Origin: Larix kaempferi
Lineage: Eukaryota; Streptophyta; Pinopsida; Pinales; Pinaceae
Assembly: GCA_027924585.1 (NCBI GenBank)
Contig: BSBM01000140.1
Location: 8,419,001 to 8,483,000, forward strand
Direction: 5' to 3'
DNA length: 64,000 nt
Numbering within the stretch: position 1 is the first letter of the stretch; each line of letters begins with the position of its first letter. The notes beneath the pieces are model-generated. The model searched no databases. It worked only from the letters and a program-made list of their open reading frames with translations, and had not been told where the DNA came from. A program made the position numbers and the translations under genes. Of this stretch, positions 45,814 through 58,560 are shown piece after piece.

Positions 45814-47899
45814 TGTAACACACCTAGAACTAAAAAAAATTATTTTAAAAGTTATTGTAAAGTTTTATGTTTTTGACCAAGGATGGTCAAAGATGACTGT
45901 AATTGAATATTTTATTATTAAATAAATAAAACTAGAGACACCTATCCAAAGAGGACCTATTGAAGAGTGTTCATTGATTCACTAGGAGGAATGATCAGGT
46001 GTAGAAGGAAAAAATGACAAATGGTAGCAACATCATTCACTTTCTAGCTAATGCAGGAGGCATCTTCCCCAAAATTGTGGTCATGTTCCGAAGAAAGGGG
46101 AACTGAGAAGGTGGCGCATTTATTGCTGACCCAAAGACCTAGGCATATATCTATCCATCAAATGGGAAGGAGGCTCAGTTAGAGCCTTGTGGATCTGCTG
46201 CATACTGAAAATTTAAGCACACCAGAGGGTATTCATTGAGGGGAAAGCTAAAATGAGATTGCTGGAAGATTGTCTGCAAATTTGACTGCTGAGTTACAAA
46301 GAGACAGAAAAAAGCTTCTACACCAAGTCTTTGTCCCGGTGGTTCAGTGAACAGGCTCAAGGGTCCTAAAGCAAGTAACTTGGTTGTTTCAGGAGACGGT
46401 TGGGAGGAACATTATTCTTTTGGATTTGGTTTCATGTTCAAGATTTTACCAGGTTCTTAATATTCTTTTAATAATTTATTCACTTAACTGTTTAAGAAAA
46501 TCGAATGTAGGACCTGCAGTTATATTCTGTGTAAAATTCTTTATGTATCGAATGTGTAGAAATGATAGTCATCATAACTTATAAGTCTGTGTTGGCTACA
46601 ATATTTCACGGGGACTTCACTCAATAAACCGCTATCATAGCACGTTCGTTTGTGGCATATGAAACAATACCCCTATTTTCACTAAATATTGGAAAATACC
46701 TTCCAAAATCATTTTTTTGAACCCCCTCCCAATATGCCTTCCCAATTTAAAAAACCCCTATTTTCACTAGATATTGTATGTATCGATTTTTTCATTAACA
46801 TTTTTTATACCCCTTCATATTTCTACCTAGTATATTGATATGTACCCCTCTTATGACCCCACATGCATTCTACAATGCACCTTGCTTCTTTTGATGTATA
46901 TTGTGAATGCACATTACTTCACCCACAATGCAATTACTCAACCACATATCATTATGATTTGCAACATTTAATGGTCTAATGAAGAGATAGGAGATCAGTT
47001 CTTGTATGTCACTAGAGTCAATGCACATAGTACAACATTTAGATTGCATGTTACAGTTCCCCAATCGTTGACTAAGCCTGTTGTGGGTTAGGTATCCAAG
47101 CCCCCAAGGCCTGTAACAAGCTCTATGAGGCTGACTAGACCTCCCAAGGCCTGTAATAGGCACGAGTGGTTGAGTATTCAAGCCCCCAAGGCATATCGAG
47201 GGCCTATAACAGGCCCTAGAGGCTTAGAGCCTCCCAAGGCTATTGGGAACAACTGGTTGAGTGCTACTGGTAACAATTGGATGTCAATGACCACTGTCTC
47301 TCGACTATGATCGACTGGAAACCCACTTCACCATGAAACCCCCTATCCTCAAGCATGCCTCAAGACGCGATTTCCCTACGTACCGGTAAGCCAAGTCGTG
47401 CCTCAACCCAATTTCTCATCCAACTGTGATCCCTCCATCTCCATTTGGCGGATATTTGTCAGCCCGCCCATATAAAAAAAGACCCCAAAGTATTTTTGTA
47501 TTGTTACATTAAATTAAAAAACCCTTTGCCCCCTAATATATAAGCAATATAAATTTTAGGTTTTCATGAATATTTAATACTGCAATATGAATGAACGTGG
47601 TATTATATTGCCTTCTAGTGAATCCCCCGTGCAATATTTACTTCTTAATAAATAGCATCAACTACTTCGATTATCATTGATTATTTACAGTATGAAGTAT
47701 AGATAACCAGATTTTTTATAAAATACACCAATAGACTGAATTATCATTTTAATATATTTAGAATCTAAGTTTTTCTGTTAACCTGTACATTAAGGAAAAA
47801 CCCATAACTTTTTGTACAAATATTATATGTATAGTAGTATAGAAGCTGAATGGCTAAAATATACATATAGTATATTTAATACAGAATATATATATATAT

Positions 47900-47955
<56 letters not shown>

Positions 47956-50067
47956 ACTATTACTATTAAGTCAAATATAGAATAGATAGCATATTCATTA
48001 GGGAGATAATACTCAGCATTTAAGGAACATAACATACCCAGGAATTAATAAGTTTAGTAAATTCTAAATTATAATTGTTCTCATATAAAAACGTTACAGT
48101 CGAAACCATCCATCCAAAACATATTATCATAAATCCATTTTGCAGGCTTAATTCAATAGGCAGACCATGATGACAATAAGATCAACAACTCCAATAAAAC
48201 AAAGCGATTCAAGTCAAACAGAGATCTCATTTATCCAACTAAGGCGATTTTTAAACAGAGCTTGTGCTTCTTAGGAGAGATTCTAGAATTTCACACTGTA
48301 CAGGATTAAAATTAGACCCTTTCTAACAAGCATAAAGTATTAGAATAGAAACCGCCTATCCTCTAATAACAACGAATGTAAAGTAAGCTTCCTAAATAAA
48401 AGAATGGGTCAGCTTAGGTTAAATGATCAAAACCCGTAGGGTTCACCTTTCCAAGAATTGTTATTTAAATAAATGTATTTAATTTACTAAACACAGTTCA
48501 TCAAATACATACAAGAGAGACAAATTTAGCCACAAAACCTAATTTTGGCATCGTTCGACAGTGCTGGAACCCTAGGTCTAGTTTACGATCAAAGGAAAGA
48601 CGCCATGTTTCCACTTAAAAGACAGAAGAGTAAACATCAAATAAAAATGCACAAGTGGTAGTTTCATCCAAGTCGTATAACAAATTCTATATTACATAAA
48701 CAGAGTATATGTATTTTATAGTTAGGGCTTGCCCATAATTTTTGATAAACAAATCCTTTTTCTTTAAATTAAACAAAACATAGACTATTGTGATAGTGGC
48801 AGAATAAACATTTAAATTATCCAAGAAAAATCAATAGCATAGAGGCCATATTTATCTAACCCCGCAAACGCTGAGGTCTGGAAACAAAAGATTTTCCTAA
48901 TAAAAACTTTAACTCTGAGTTCCCAACACCCTTTTCCCGGAGGATTACTAAAATAGATTACATCTCAGCCATTAACGCTGGAGGACTAGAACATGAAAGT
49001 AATTACCATATAACAGAGGTTGGCTTGTAGAAACCCTTAAAACTCCCAACGAAGCCATTCAACCCTGTTCCAGTTGTCAAAACATTCATACCACATAAAT
49101 GGAAAGGGACCGTAGAGTTCCAAGGTGCCCAGGTCTTACCAAGACCAATGGTGTTGGAGCTTCCACGAACCAAGCATTTCAACTTGAGCCAAGCCCCAAT
49201 GTTATATTTTATAGCGAACCCTCCTGGCATATATAGCGAAACTGAGGTTAAAAATAGAATTTAGTAAAATGAAATAAACTCTGCAAAAATGCCATGAATG
49301 TATACGACTTAACATAAGCTACAACCCTGCTGTAAGAGAGCCTGTGCTTTCTCAGGCGCAGTACATCCCAATTGTTGTAAGTGACCAAGAGCCCTTGGCT
49401 CTCCACACCCAAAACGACCAACGCAAAATAAAACTTAGCATGGCGAATGCGCTAGGGTAAACCCTTAGCCATCATGGAAAGCATTAACGTGACTTCACAT
49501 CGGCTCATTTAAATTTATCCCCTACCTCCACTAAGGTTTTAATTTATTGCCCTTTTTCTATAGTGGAGAGGTCACTTTGCATACCAAGATTTACATTAGA
49601 ATTTTTTACTTTGGTATGCTTGTTTTTTTTTCTTACCTTGCTTCTTTGGAAATCAAGGGGTATCGAGACACCTGCAACCAAATATTTTAAAAATGCCTTA
49701 GCTCATGAAGCTAAGTAAAACCAGAGACCCCGTAAACCCTAATAACCACAGTTGGGACATTAGACAGAAGTAGTCAAAGTACAAAATAAGTGGAAGCATC
49801 CTTTACATAGTACAAGCAAATCATAAAACTACAACTTGTATCAAGGCCAGTACAAACATATCACAAGGTATGGAAAAGTAAACCTTTTTTAAGCCAACCA
49901 TGCTAGAATAATAGTATACAAACAATCATAGGAAGTATCATTTTTCGGAATAACGGTATCATGGATTTTAAGGATCCATACTAACAAAAGATAGGATAAG
50001 AAAAAACTTAACAATCAAGCCCCCTTGATAATTTTTTTTTTTATTGTTGGATTTTTGAGTTGTTACA
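45814..50067. mobile_element. 4,254-bp TG..CA insertion, probably a solo LTR
   Basis: Starts TGTAACACACC and ends GAGTTGTTACA, so the termini are inverted (TGTAACA/TGTTACA). It splits the Tat leader exactly (ttccc at 45809-45813, ttcct at 50068-50072, a one-mismatch 5-bp duplication). No gag-pol, internal LTR pair, primer-binding site or purine tract is recognisable inside. Orientation is uncertain; a minus-strand reading gives a typical LTR start. It contains a (TA)n run and a short cluster of cccaaggcctgtaacaggc-type repeats near 47095-47240. Confidence 0.7.
47886..47953. repeat. (TA)n microsatellite
   Basis: About 34 TA dinucleotides with one interruption (gata). ORFs over it are artefacts. 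Confidence 0.97.
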
Positions 50068-51590
50068 TTCCTTGGGAAGAACGAAAGTGCAATCAGATTT
50101 CTGTGGGAAAAGAATTTTGATATTTGTTATTGGTTTTATTTTTTCGTGGCAACTTCGGTTTAATATTTTCAGTTTTAAAAGGCGACTCCAAGAAAGAAAT
50201 TGTGGCTTCCAGAAAGGTTCACACGAGGAGAAATACAGGTTCCCAATTATTTGAAGTGGTAGAAAATACTGAAGAGCTTTTGAGAAGGATTAAGAGGAAA
50301 TATCAAGAAGGTACATCTCAGTCTGAAACTTTATTCCCTTATTTTCAAGAAGAACTGTTTAGATATGAAGATATTGATTTAAATGAAAGATTTGAACAGT
50401 CCTTATTTAGATCCAAGTCTGAATCATATTTAAAAGAAATTGTTATCGATCAAAATAGATTTCATTCATATCTATTACAATCAGTTTGGGAAGATTTACA
50501 AAAATCTGAAAAGGTTGAGTTGAAAGAACAAAAAATTCATAAACCACCACCTCAAACTCATAACATTGTTCAAAACCCTCTGATAGTCATCGCTGCTAGA
50601 TTTTATTCACTTTCCTTGCCTCCTGTTTTGCATGACCTCCCTTAGAACTATGCACAAAGAATTACCTTGTTTGATGGAGAAGGAAATTACACAGCCCAGC
50701 AACACATTGGCAGGTTTAGTGATTTTATTGATCTGGAGGAAGTAGATCATGATGATGCAAAAATGATATTGGTGGCTCAAAGCTTGTCCAGAGAGGTCAA
50801 GAAATGGTTTAGATCCCTTGCTGCAAGATCTATCCCTTCTTATGATGACTTCATAACTCGTTTCCTGGAAAGATGGGAAGACAAAAAGAACCCTTCACAA
50901 ATTTTAACACAATATAATAACCTAAAGGAGTTTTTGAGTCAGTTCAAGAATTTTCTGAGAGGTTTATGATCAGATTCTACAATTCAATTCCTGTCGATGT
51001 CAAACCTCCAGTAGGGGCTGCCAAGTTACATTATGGAGATGCATTTGATGGTGATTTTTCTTGTGTGCTAAGAGAAATAAAATCAACCACTTTGCCAGAC
51101 ATGTTGAAAGACGCAGTGGAAGTAGAGGAAAATATGATGGCGTCTAAAAAGATGAAACAAAAAAATGACATGGATAGAAGAAAAACTAGAGAAGAAAACC
51201 TAGCTTCAACATATTCTTCCATCGAGTCTAGATTTGATATGATGACGAAAACAATGGAAAGACTAATGGAAAAACTAGCCTTAGAAAATAAACGCCAAAA
51301 TAGAGATCGACCAGAGCCTCGGATTAGAAATCCAAATTTCAGAAAACAAAATACTCCACAGATAAGACAGAGAGATCAAAGAGATCAGAGAAATCAAATA
51401 AATATAGAAGATCATCAAGCGAGACCTCCATTTCCTAAAAATTGTGTAGATGAAGAAGGAGAAATTGAAACTGTAGAAAGTGAAATACACCATTTTGATG
51501 ATCATGATTCTGAAATTTATTTGACAAAGATGGAACATGACATGTTTTCCAAGGATGGGGAGTGTAATGATTTTGAATTAGAAACATAAC
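50068..51590 (+). pseudogene. Tat internal 2: gag
   Basis: Second copy of the gag at 25605-27110: frames 50124-50645, 50667-50969 and 50966-51589. It has LFDGEGNYTAQQHIGRFSDF, FLERWEDKKNPSQI and the RDQRDQRNQ tail. A TAG at about 50643 and a shift near 50940 break it. Copy 1 stays open across the first of these. Confidence 0.82.
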
Positions 51591-52560
51591 AATATCAGAA
51601 TGGGTATCAGAATGCAATGAATGCCTTCAGAGAAAGATCAACCTCAGAAATAGAGATGTAGTTGTGAATAAAGGAAAGGGTCCTATGGATCAACCTTCAA
51701 CCAGTCAGCATAAGAAATAAAAACCAAAAGAAGATGTCGTGAAAAAGATTGCAGAGAATAAAAAAGATTCAATCAAGAAAATTATAAAACACTCATTCCT
51801 TTCAGCTTGCAAAGTGAAATTTCAAAAATCAAAATTTCTATCCCATTTAATTAGATATTGAAAAACAATGAGTATAAAGAACAGATTTCAAAGATGGTTA
51901 GGAATGAAGGAAAAATATAAACTGATACTTTAGAATTGAATGATGATGCTCCAACTATTAATTTGGGTTCTAATATAGAAGACAACGATTTTGAATAAGT
52001 TCCACCTTTCTATGTAAATCTGAATGTTCATGATATGATTCTTCATAACTGCATGCTTGATTCAGGAGCTTCACATAATTTGATGCCAAAAGTGGTGGTG
52101 GAAAGTTTGGGTTTAGAAATCACAAGACCGTATAAATATTTGTTTTCTTTTGATTCAAAAACTGTCAAATTTTTGGTATTGATAAAGGACTTGGTGGTTT
52201 CTCTCACTAAAAATCTATTTAAAACAGTGGTTATGGATGTAGTTGTTGCAGATATTCCCCCCAAATTTGGCATTTTATTATCCAGGTCATGGGCTTCAAA
52301 ACTCAGGGGAACTTTTTAGACGGATATGTCATTCACTACAATTCCAGTTCTTGGTGAACATAGAAGATTATATACTGAGAAAATACTTGCATATGTGGTA
52401 AGCAGCAAAACTGAACTAGACAACCATTCCATTTATGCAGTACATATTGATTTGGGATCTTCCATTTTTTACAATGATTTTCAGTCTGAAGAAAAATCTG
52501 ATCTTGATCAACAAAAACAAAATAATAATTTGATTGAAGAAAAGGAAATACTTAAGCAAA
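51591..52560 (+). pseudogene. Tat internal 2: aspartic protease and linker
   Basis: MLDSGASHNLMPKVVVE at 52035-52090 with the DSG triad intact, then LLSRSWASKLRGTF, a TAG, and TIPVLGE in the next segment. 51591-52034 is a degraded linker. Confidence 0.83.
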
Positions 52561-53177
52561 AACAGATAATTGAAGGAATTTGGACTATGCATTTTGATGG
52601 ATCAATGAGTAAAGAAGGTGTTGGTGCAGGTGTGTGGATAATATCTCCTGATCGAGATTTTTTTATGTATTATTTCAAGTTGGACTTTGAATGTACTAAC
52701 AATGTTGCATAATATGAAGCTCTGATTTTAGGATTGAATGTGTTGAAAGATTTAAAAGCAAAGAAAATTGAAGTGTTTTGGGATTCTGAGTTGGTAGTAA
52801 ATCAAGTGAATGGAATCTACCAAACAAAACATCCAAAGATCAGAGCATATAGAAATGAACTATGGGATTTGTTTGGGAAATTATTTGATGAGCATGACAT
52901 AGTGGTGATACCTAGTATTAACAACTCAATAGCGGATTCTTTGGCTACTACTGTTGGTGCTTTTAGGGTACCTAGTTTTTTGAATAAAAAATGTGAGATT
53001 GAAGTTGTGAATAGGCCTTCCATCCCTGATAATTTGAAACACTGGCAAGTTTTTGAAGATCATCTACAGCTTATGAGGCTTTTACAAATGACAAATGATT
53101 TTTCTAATACAGCCATTGATAATGAAGATCAAGATATAGAGGGAGTTGTTAATAATCAAGAATTTTCAGAAGAATAA
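52560..53177 (+). pseudogene. Tat internal 2: archaeal-type RNase H placed before RT
   Basis: Same domain as 28100-28716. It keeps D in HFDGSMSKEG, D in VFWDSELVVNQV and D in NNSIADSLA. The catalytic Glu codon of NNVAEY is a TAA here, so the copy is cut at that point (after TNNVA, near 52711). The loss differs from copy 1, so between them the two copies show all four acidic positions. Confidence 0.83.
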
Positions 53178-53199
53178 GAAAAGTTTAAAAGGGAAATTG

Positions 53200-54400
53200 G
53201 AGGAAAAGAAATAATTCAACTCAAGAATAATTTTATTCCAAAAGGCCTCATACCTTTGGAAATATTATTTGACAAGAATGATGTAGCAAAGAATCCAAAG
53301 GTAGAACCCCAGGAAGGTGATATTAAATACTACGTCATTGGAACAAAAGAAAAGTCCAAAATAGTGAAAATTTCCAAAAGTCTGCAACCAGAAGAAGAAA
53401 AGAAATATGTTGAGTTAATGAAGGAGTTTTCAAATGTATTTGCTTGGAGCTATGAGGATTTAAATGAATATGATACTTCCATAATTCAGCACACAATTAC
53501 CATCAAGCCAAATGAAAATCCTTTCAAAAAAAATCTTAGAAGGATAAATCCCCTCCTGCTCCCAGTGATTGAAAAAGAAGTTAAAAAGTTGTTTTATGCT
53601 AAAATCATTGTCTCATTGAGATTTTCCAGGTGGGTAGAAAATCTAGTGCCTATAAGAAAGACGAATGGAGAGATAAGACTGTGTGTAGATTTTAGAAATT
53701 TGAACAAGGTATCTCTAAAAGACAACTATCGATTACCTAAGATGGATCACATTTTGCAAAAGGTTGTTGGGGCAGAAAGGATTTCCATGTTGGATGGATT
53801 CTCAGGGTACAATTGGATCAAATTTATTCCATAGGATCAGGAGAAAACGGATTTTAGAACACCATGGGGGGCTTTCATGTATGCAAATATGCCATTTGGA
53901 TTAATGAATGTAGGGGCTACATTTCTGAGGGCTATGGATATTGCATTTGCAGAAGAGAAGGACAAGTTTGTGGTAGTGTATATGGATGATATAACAGTTT
54001 ATTCAAAGTCAGATGCAAATCACTTGAAACATTTAGAGAAATTATTTTTTAAGTGCAGAAAGTTTGGCATATCTCTAAACCCCAAAAAGTCAAATTTTGC
54101 CATGAAAGAAGGAAAACTACTAGGACATATTATATCAAAAGATGGTATTAAAATTGATCCTGAAAGAGTGTCAGCCATTCAGAAAATCGAAATACCAAGG
54201 AGTAAGAAAGAAGTTCAATCCTTCATTGGCAGAGTAAATTTCTTGAGAAAATTTGTTCCTAGTTTTGCAAAAATTTTGAGAAATATTTCAGACATGTTAA
54301 AAAATAATAATGAAATTAAGTGGACTATTGAAGCTAATAAATATTTTACAGATATCAAAAAGGCTCTCACAGAGGAGGCCCCTGTCCTAATTAGTCCAGA
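53200..54400 (+). pseudogene. Tat internal 2: reverse transcriptase
   Basis: 53256-53834 and 53877-54488 carry FAWSYEDLNEYDTSIIQH, NLVPIRKTNGEIRLCVDFRN, MPFGLMNVGATF and the intact box VVYMDDITVYSK, then LGHIISKDGIKIDPERV. A TAG after KFIP (53832-53834) is the only break within RT. This is the best preserved RT in the window. Confidence 0.9.
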
Positions 54401-54930
54401 TTTCTCAAAACAATTTATCATATTTTCTTTTGCATCACAACATACTATAGCTGGAGTTTTATTGCAGAAAAATCAGGATAACATGTGACAACCAATTGCC
54501 TTTTTCAACGATATTTTAAGGTATTAAAGTATGATATAATGGAGAAACAAGCATATGCACTGATCAAGTCCTTGAAGGATTTTAGAGTCTACATTCTACA
54601 TTCACATGTTATTACTTATGTCCCAACCACTGCAGTTAAGGATATACTCACTCAACCAGATCCTGAAGGGAAAAGAGCCAGATGGATTGCAATATACTAG
54701 AGTATGATATGGAGATTAAACCTACAAATTTGATAAGAGGACAGGGTTTGGAAAAGATAATGACTGAAACAAATTGTGATTCTTTGGAAATGAATTTTAT
54801 ATCTGGCCTTTCAAATGAAATAGTTCATGAGCTACCAGTTGTTAAAGATTTTTCTCTGTCCCCTTGGTATAGTGACATTGTCTATGTTTTACAGAATTTG
54901 CAAGCACCCCCAGATTTCGACAAAACTAGA
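54401..54930 (+). pseudogene. Tat internal 2: RNase H after RT
   Basis: QFIIFSFASQHTIAGVLLQ leads into the domain; a TGA after QDNM (54486-54488) and a shift near 54500 break it. It resumes with YDIMEKQAYALIKSLKDFR and TYVPTTAVKDILTQPDPEGK, then a linker with GLEKIMTETNCDS. Confidence 0.83.
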
Positions 54931-56108
54931 TCAAGGTCTATAAAATTGAAATCAACAAAATTTTGCATTTTGAATGAATATTTATAATGGAAAGATCCAA
55001 GAGGAATTTTTCTGAATTGTTTGTTGGAAAACGAAGCACAGCAGGTTATGAAATATTTTCACAAAGGAGTGTGCGGAGGACACCATTCATGGAAAGCTAC
55101 AGTGAATAAAATTCTTAGAGCAGGTTTCTATTGGCCTACTATTTATTCAGATGTGTATAAGGAGATTTCACAATGTCATGAATGTCATTTTTTTATGGGA
55201 AAAGAGTAATTATGCCTTGCCTTTGAAACCAATTTCAGTCGAAGCACCTTTTAATAGTGGGGATTGGATTTCATTAGAGAAATCAATCCAAATTCTCCAG
55301 GACAACATAAGTGGATTTTAACAGCAACAGACTATTTTACCAAGTGGATTGAAGCTATCCCAACAAGAAATGCTATAGAGACAGTAATAATTAATTTTTT
55401 GGAAGAAAACATTCTTTCAATATTAGGATGTCCTAGAAGAATAGTAACCGATAATGCACGGTATTTCATATCGAAGAAAATGCTTAGGTTCTGTCATAAA
55501 TATCATATTCATCTAAATAATTCAAATGCATATTATCCACAAGGTAATGGGTTGGCAGAATCTTCAAATAAGAGTTTGGTGAGAATCATAAAGAAGTTTT
55601 GGAGGAAAACAAAAGAGATTGGCATACCAAACTCAAATATGCATTATGGGCAAACATGATTAGCACGAAGAGAGCTATTGGTACATCCCCTTTCCAACTA
55701 GTTTATGGGACAAAAGTAATTTTTCCTATTTCTTTAGGTCTTCCAGTTATGAAGTTATTACAAGAAATTTTAGAAGAACCAAACCACATGCAAAGAAGAA
55801 TAAATCAGATGATAGAACTGCATGAAATGAGAGAAAAAAACTTATAATAAAACTCAAATACATCAGGATAAAATGAAGAAAACTTTTAACAGGAAAATCA
55901 AAGAAAGAAAATTTCAGATTGATGATCTGGTCTTAAAGTGGGATGCCAGAAATGAATACAAACATGGGAAATTTGAACATTTATGGAAAGGCCCTTATAT
56001 AGTATCTGCTTACCAGGGAGATAATTCATTCATCTTACAAGACCAAAATTGAGAATTTGTTACAAGAGGTCCAGTAAATAGGAGGTATCTTAAACACTAT
56101 CTTTCTTA
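54931..56108 (+). pseudogene. Tat internal 2: integrase
   Basis: HKGVCGGHHSWKATVNK with CHECHFFMGK gives the zinc-binding region. The core has MDFIREINP, VTDNARYF and GNGLAESSNKSLVRI, so the D, D and E positions are all present. Stops at about 54987 and 55207 and a shift near 55600 break it; the C-terminal segment (KHGKFEHLWKGPYIV) continues in pieces to a TAA after HYLS. Better preserved in the core than copy 1. Confidence 0.87.
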
Positions 56109-56401
56109 AAACAAATGGAAGAAAATAAGTTGTTGTACATAACTTGTATATATGATAGTGCTTTCATAGAAGTTTGTATATAAATAAACTCACTAAAAAA
56201 AGCATTGTACAGTTTTGTTTTCAGAAGTGTGTTTTTGTTTCAGTTTAGATAATCAGTTTGGTTTCAGTTGGAAAGCTTGCAGACCATAGAGTATAGAGCA
56301 GGTTTCAATAAAAAATTAGGAAGAACCCAATGGTTAGGCACTTGATCTATGAGATTCCTTGATACCTCACTGAGAGGATAGCATCCCTAGTTGGAGCCAA
56401 T
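56109..56401 (+). other. Tat internal 2: 3' untranslated region
   Basis: Matches 39545-39839. No gene. Confidence 0.7.
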
Positions 56402-57856
56402 TGTTGACACAGTGTTTTTAAAAATATGAATGAAAATGGATAATAATTTTTTTACTTAAGATAACTCTTAATCCCAAAGAAAACTCCTCATATGACCAAT
56501 GGATAAAGTCAAAATAGAGCTAAAGAGGATGATGAAATGAATTTGGGTGTCGAGTAAAGAAATGGATGGATTATATTGATGAAGAGGAGGAAACTATGAT
56601 GGAATTGGCTTACACAAAATAACCATAGGAAGCAAGGTTAAAAGAGAAGACAGTTCAATGGCTTATATCGTATCATCATAAATCAAAAGAGAAAGTTAAG
56701 TTTCGCCATGAAAGAAGCATGGATAATAGTGGGATGAGGCCCCACTAGGAAATAAATAAAGTTATTAAAAAGGGGGTAAGTCTCACCGTTGATCGATTGC
56801 CAATAATCAGATCAATGGTCCACAATGATTTCGCTGCTCCAAGTTGCGCGAATAAATGAAGATGTAGGTAGTTGTGAAATAAGATACCGCCATACACGTG
56901 TCAACACTAAAATATTTCGCAAATCAAAAGAGTGGTATGGGAAACCGCTTGGACACCGCGTGAAACCACTCTCGCGAGTTGCAATATTGAAGGTCAAATG
57001 TTAATGAATGATATTGATGTCTAGGATCAAACTGGAAAATGATCTAACGGTAGAGGAGGTTTTCTAAAATAATATAGATGTGAAGGATGATCTAGAAGTT
57101 TGGATTGCGCTTGGGAAAAATCGATGGCTACAATGGTTTTCCACTGGGAAAGGAGCAAGAAGGATAGTTGAGACTTTGAAAGAATGGAAAGACATAACAA
57201 GTTAATAAGTGAGAAGGTCCCACCGTCGATTGATCGGAAGTCGACAAATCAACGCCTCAAATCCGTTTCACACCATAAAGTTGCATGGTCAAATGGATAA
57301 ATAGGTGGTTGCGAAATCTAAAACCATTGTACACGTGTCGACACACAAGCATTTCACAAATGGAAAAGATGGTAAAGAAAATCACCCAAGTGTCATGCAA
57401 AACAACCTTCACCGGTTGTAACACCAAAAATAAAAAGTTAAAATCGATGTTCGATATTAAGGCAAGATAGAAGTCGACGGAAGATACAGTTTTAGACATA
57501 TTCATAAAGGCTATGGTAAAGAGATAACTAATCCGACGGTCCAGGTTGTAACACAGAAGATCAACGAATGAAATGTGTTTTCGTCAATGAAGAAGCAGAA
57601 GAGATAATAGGGATGGGGTTATAAAAGGGAAAAAGACACTTGAACGTTGACATTTTTCTCGTGAAGCGTCAGTGTCAGAAGGTTCGAGACATGTATGCGA
57701 CAGGAATGTGACAGAACATGCCAAGTTGCAGGCTCGTTAGTGTCAGGTAGGCCCAGAAACTTGTGAATGTCAGTTGAATAATTCATTTATAAATAAAGGA
57801 TGGAAGAAACCACAAGTGTTGAACATACCAGAATAGAATATGCCCTAGAAGACAGG
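56402..57856 (+). repeat. LTR 3 of the Tat-like array, truncated
   Basis: Starts TGTTGACACAG and follows LTR 2 through the upstream TATA box and the start codon of the long ORF (ATG 57800). Only about 19 codons of the ORF (MEETTSVEHTRIEYALEDR) remain before the CACTA-type sequence starts at 57857. Confidence 0.88.
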
Positions 57857-58560
57857 CACTAGTACATGTGCACATTTTTCCCATGGAAAATCGTTTCTCT
57901 TGCAAAACTTGCACGTTTCTAAAGCGAAAAACATGACCCCATTTTTTAAAGGTTTGTTTCTATGGCGACAAGAAAGATATGAAATGTGGAATGTGTGGAC
58001 TATGTTTAAAAAACCAAATCGCGTCGCTATAGCGACGTTAAACTGTTGCTATAGCAACAATTACTCGTCGCTATAGTGACGAAAAGCACTTAACAAGTGT
58101 TTACCCGGTAACGCTTTAACGTCACTATAGAGACCTTAAACCGTCGATATAGCAACAGTTACTCGTTGCTATAGCAACCTTAAACCGTCACTATAGGGAT
58201 GTTAAACCATCTCTATAGAAACAATTGCTCATTGCTATAGCGACGGAAAGCACTTAACAAGTGTTTATCTTGTAATGCTTTGTCGTGGCTATAGCGATGG
58301 AATTTTTGTCGCTTTAGCCAAGCAACCGTTACTATAGCCACGTTCCGTCAAGAAATTTGCGACGAATTTTCTATACAAGCTACAGAATGATCGTCGCTTC
58401 TATAGGAAATCCATCGTAAAGTGCTTGATGGAATGTTGCTATAGCAACAGTTGCATGGCTATAGAGACGAACATTGCGTCGCTATATCCACAGCAAAGCG
58501 TTATTGGGTAAACACTTGTTAAGTGCTTTTCGTCTCTATAGCGACGAGTTTGAGTTTAAA
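57857..58560. mobile_element. End of a CACTA-type (EnSpm) DNA transposon
   Basis: Begins CACTAGTACATGTGCAC and carries about twenty variants of the motif gtcgctatagcgacg, the type of subterminal repeat found in plant CACTA elements. A segment of about 50 bp (near 58065-58117) occurs inverted at about 58503-58555, so the end folds back. The opposite terminus (inverted, CTAGTG) is not visible in the window and no transposase is recognisable. Confidence 0.72.

Larger units (their letters stand above)
17130..57856 (+). mobile_element. Tat/Ogre-like Ty3/gypsy tandem array: LTR - internal - LTR - internal - partial LTR
   Basis: Three copies of one long repeat begin at 17130, 39840 and 56402 (TGTTGACACAG; TATTGACACAG in the first) and two are followed at 25583 and 45777 by the plant Tat/Athila-type primer-binding site. 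Between them lie two copies of one gag-pol region. This is the product expected when an element recombines through its LTRs. The left edge at 17130 is an abrupt switch from copia RT into the LTR start, which fixes the LTR boundary. Five other insertions lie inside. The right end is cut by a CACTA-type sequence at 57857, so the far target-site copy is not visible. Confidence 0.85.

Noticed and set aside
46600-47300. Possible gene around the cccaaggcctgtaacagg repeats
   Set aside because: Short repeats with 60-100-codon frames on both strands and no protein pattern; they lie within the probable solo LTR.
47823-48035. ORF encoding alternating Tyr-Ile
   Set aside because: Translation of the (TA)n microsatellite.
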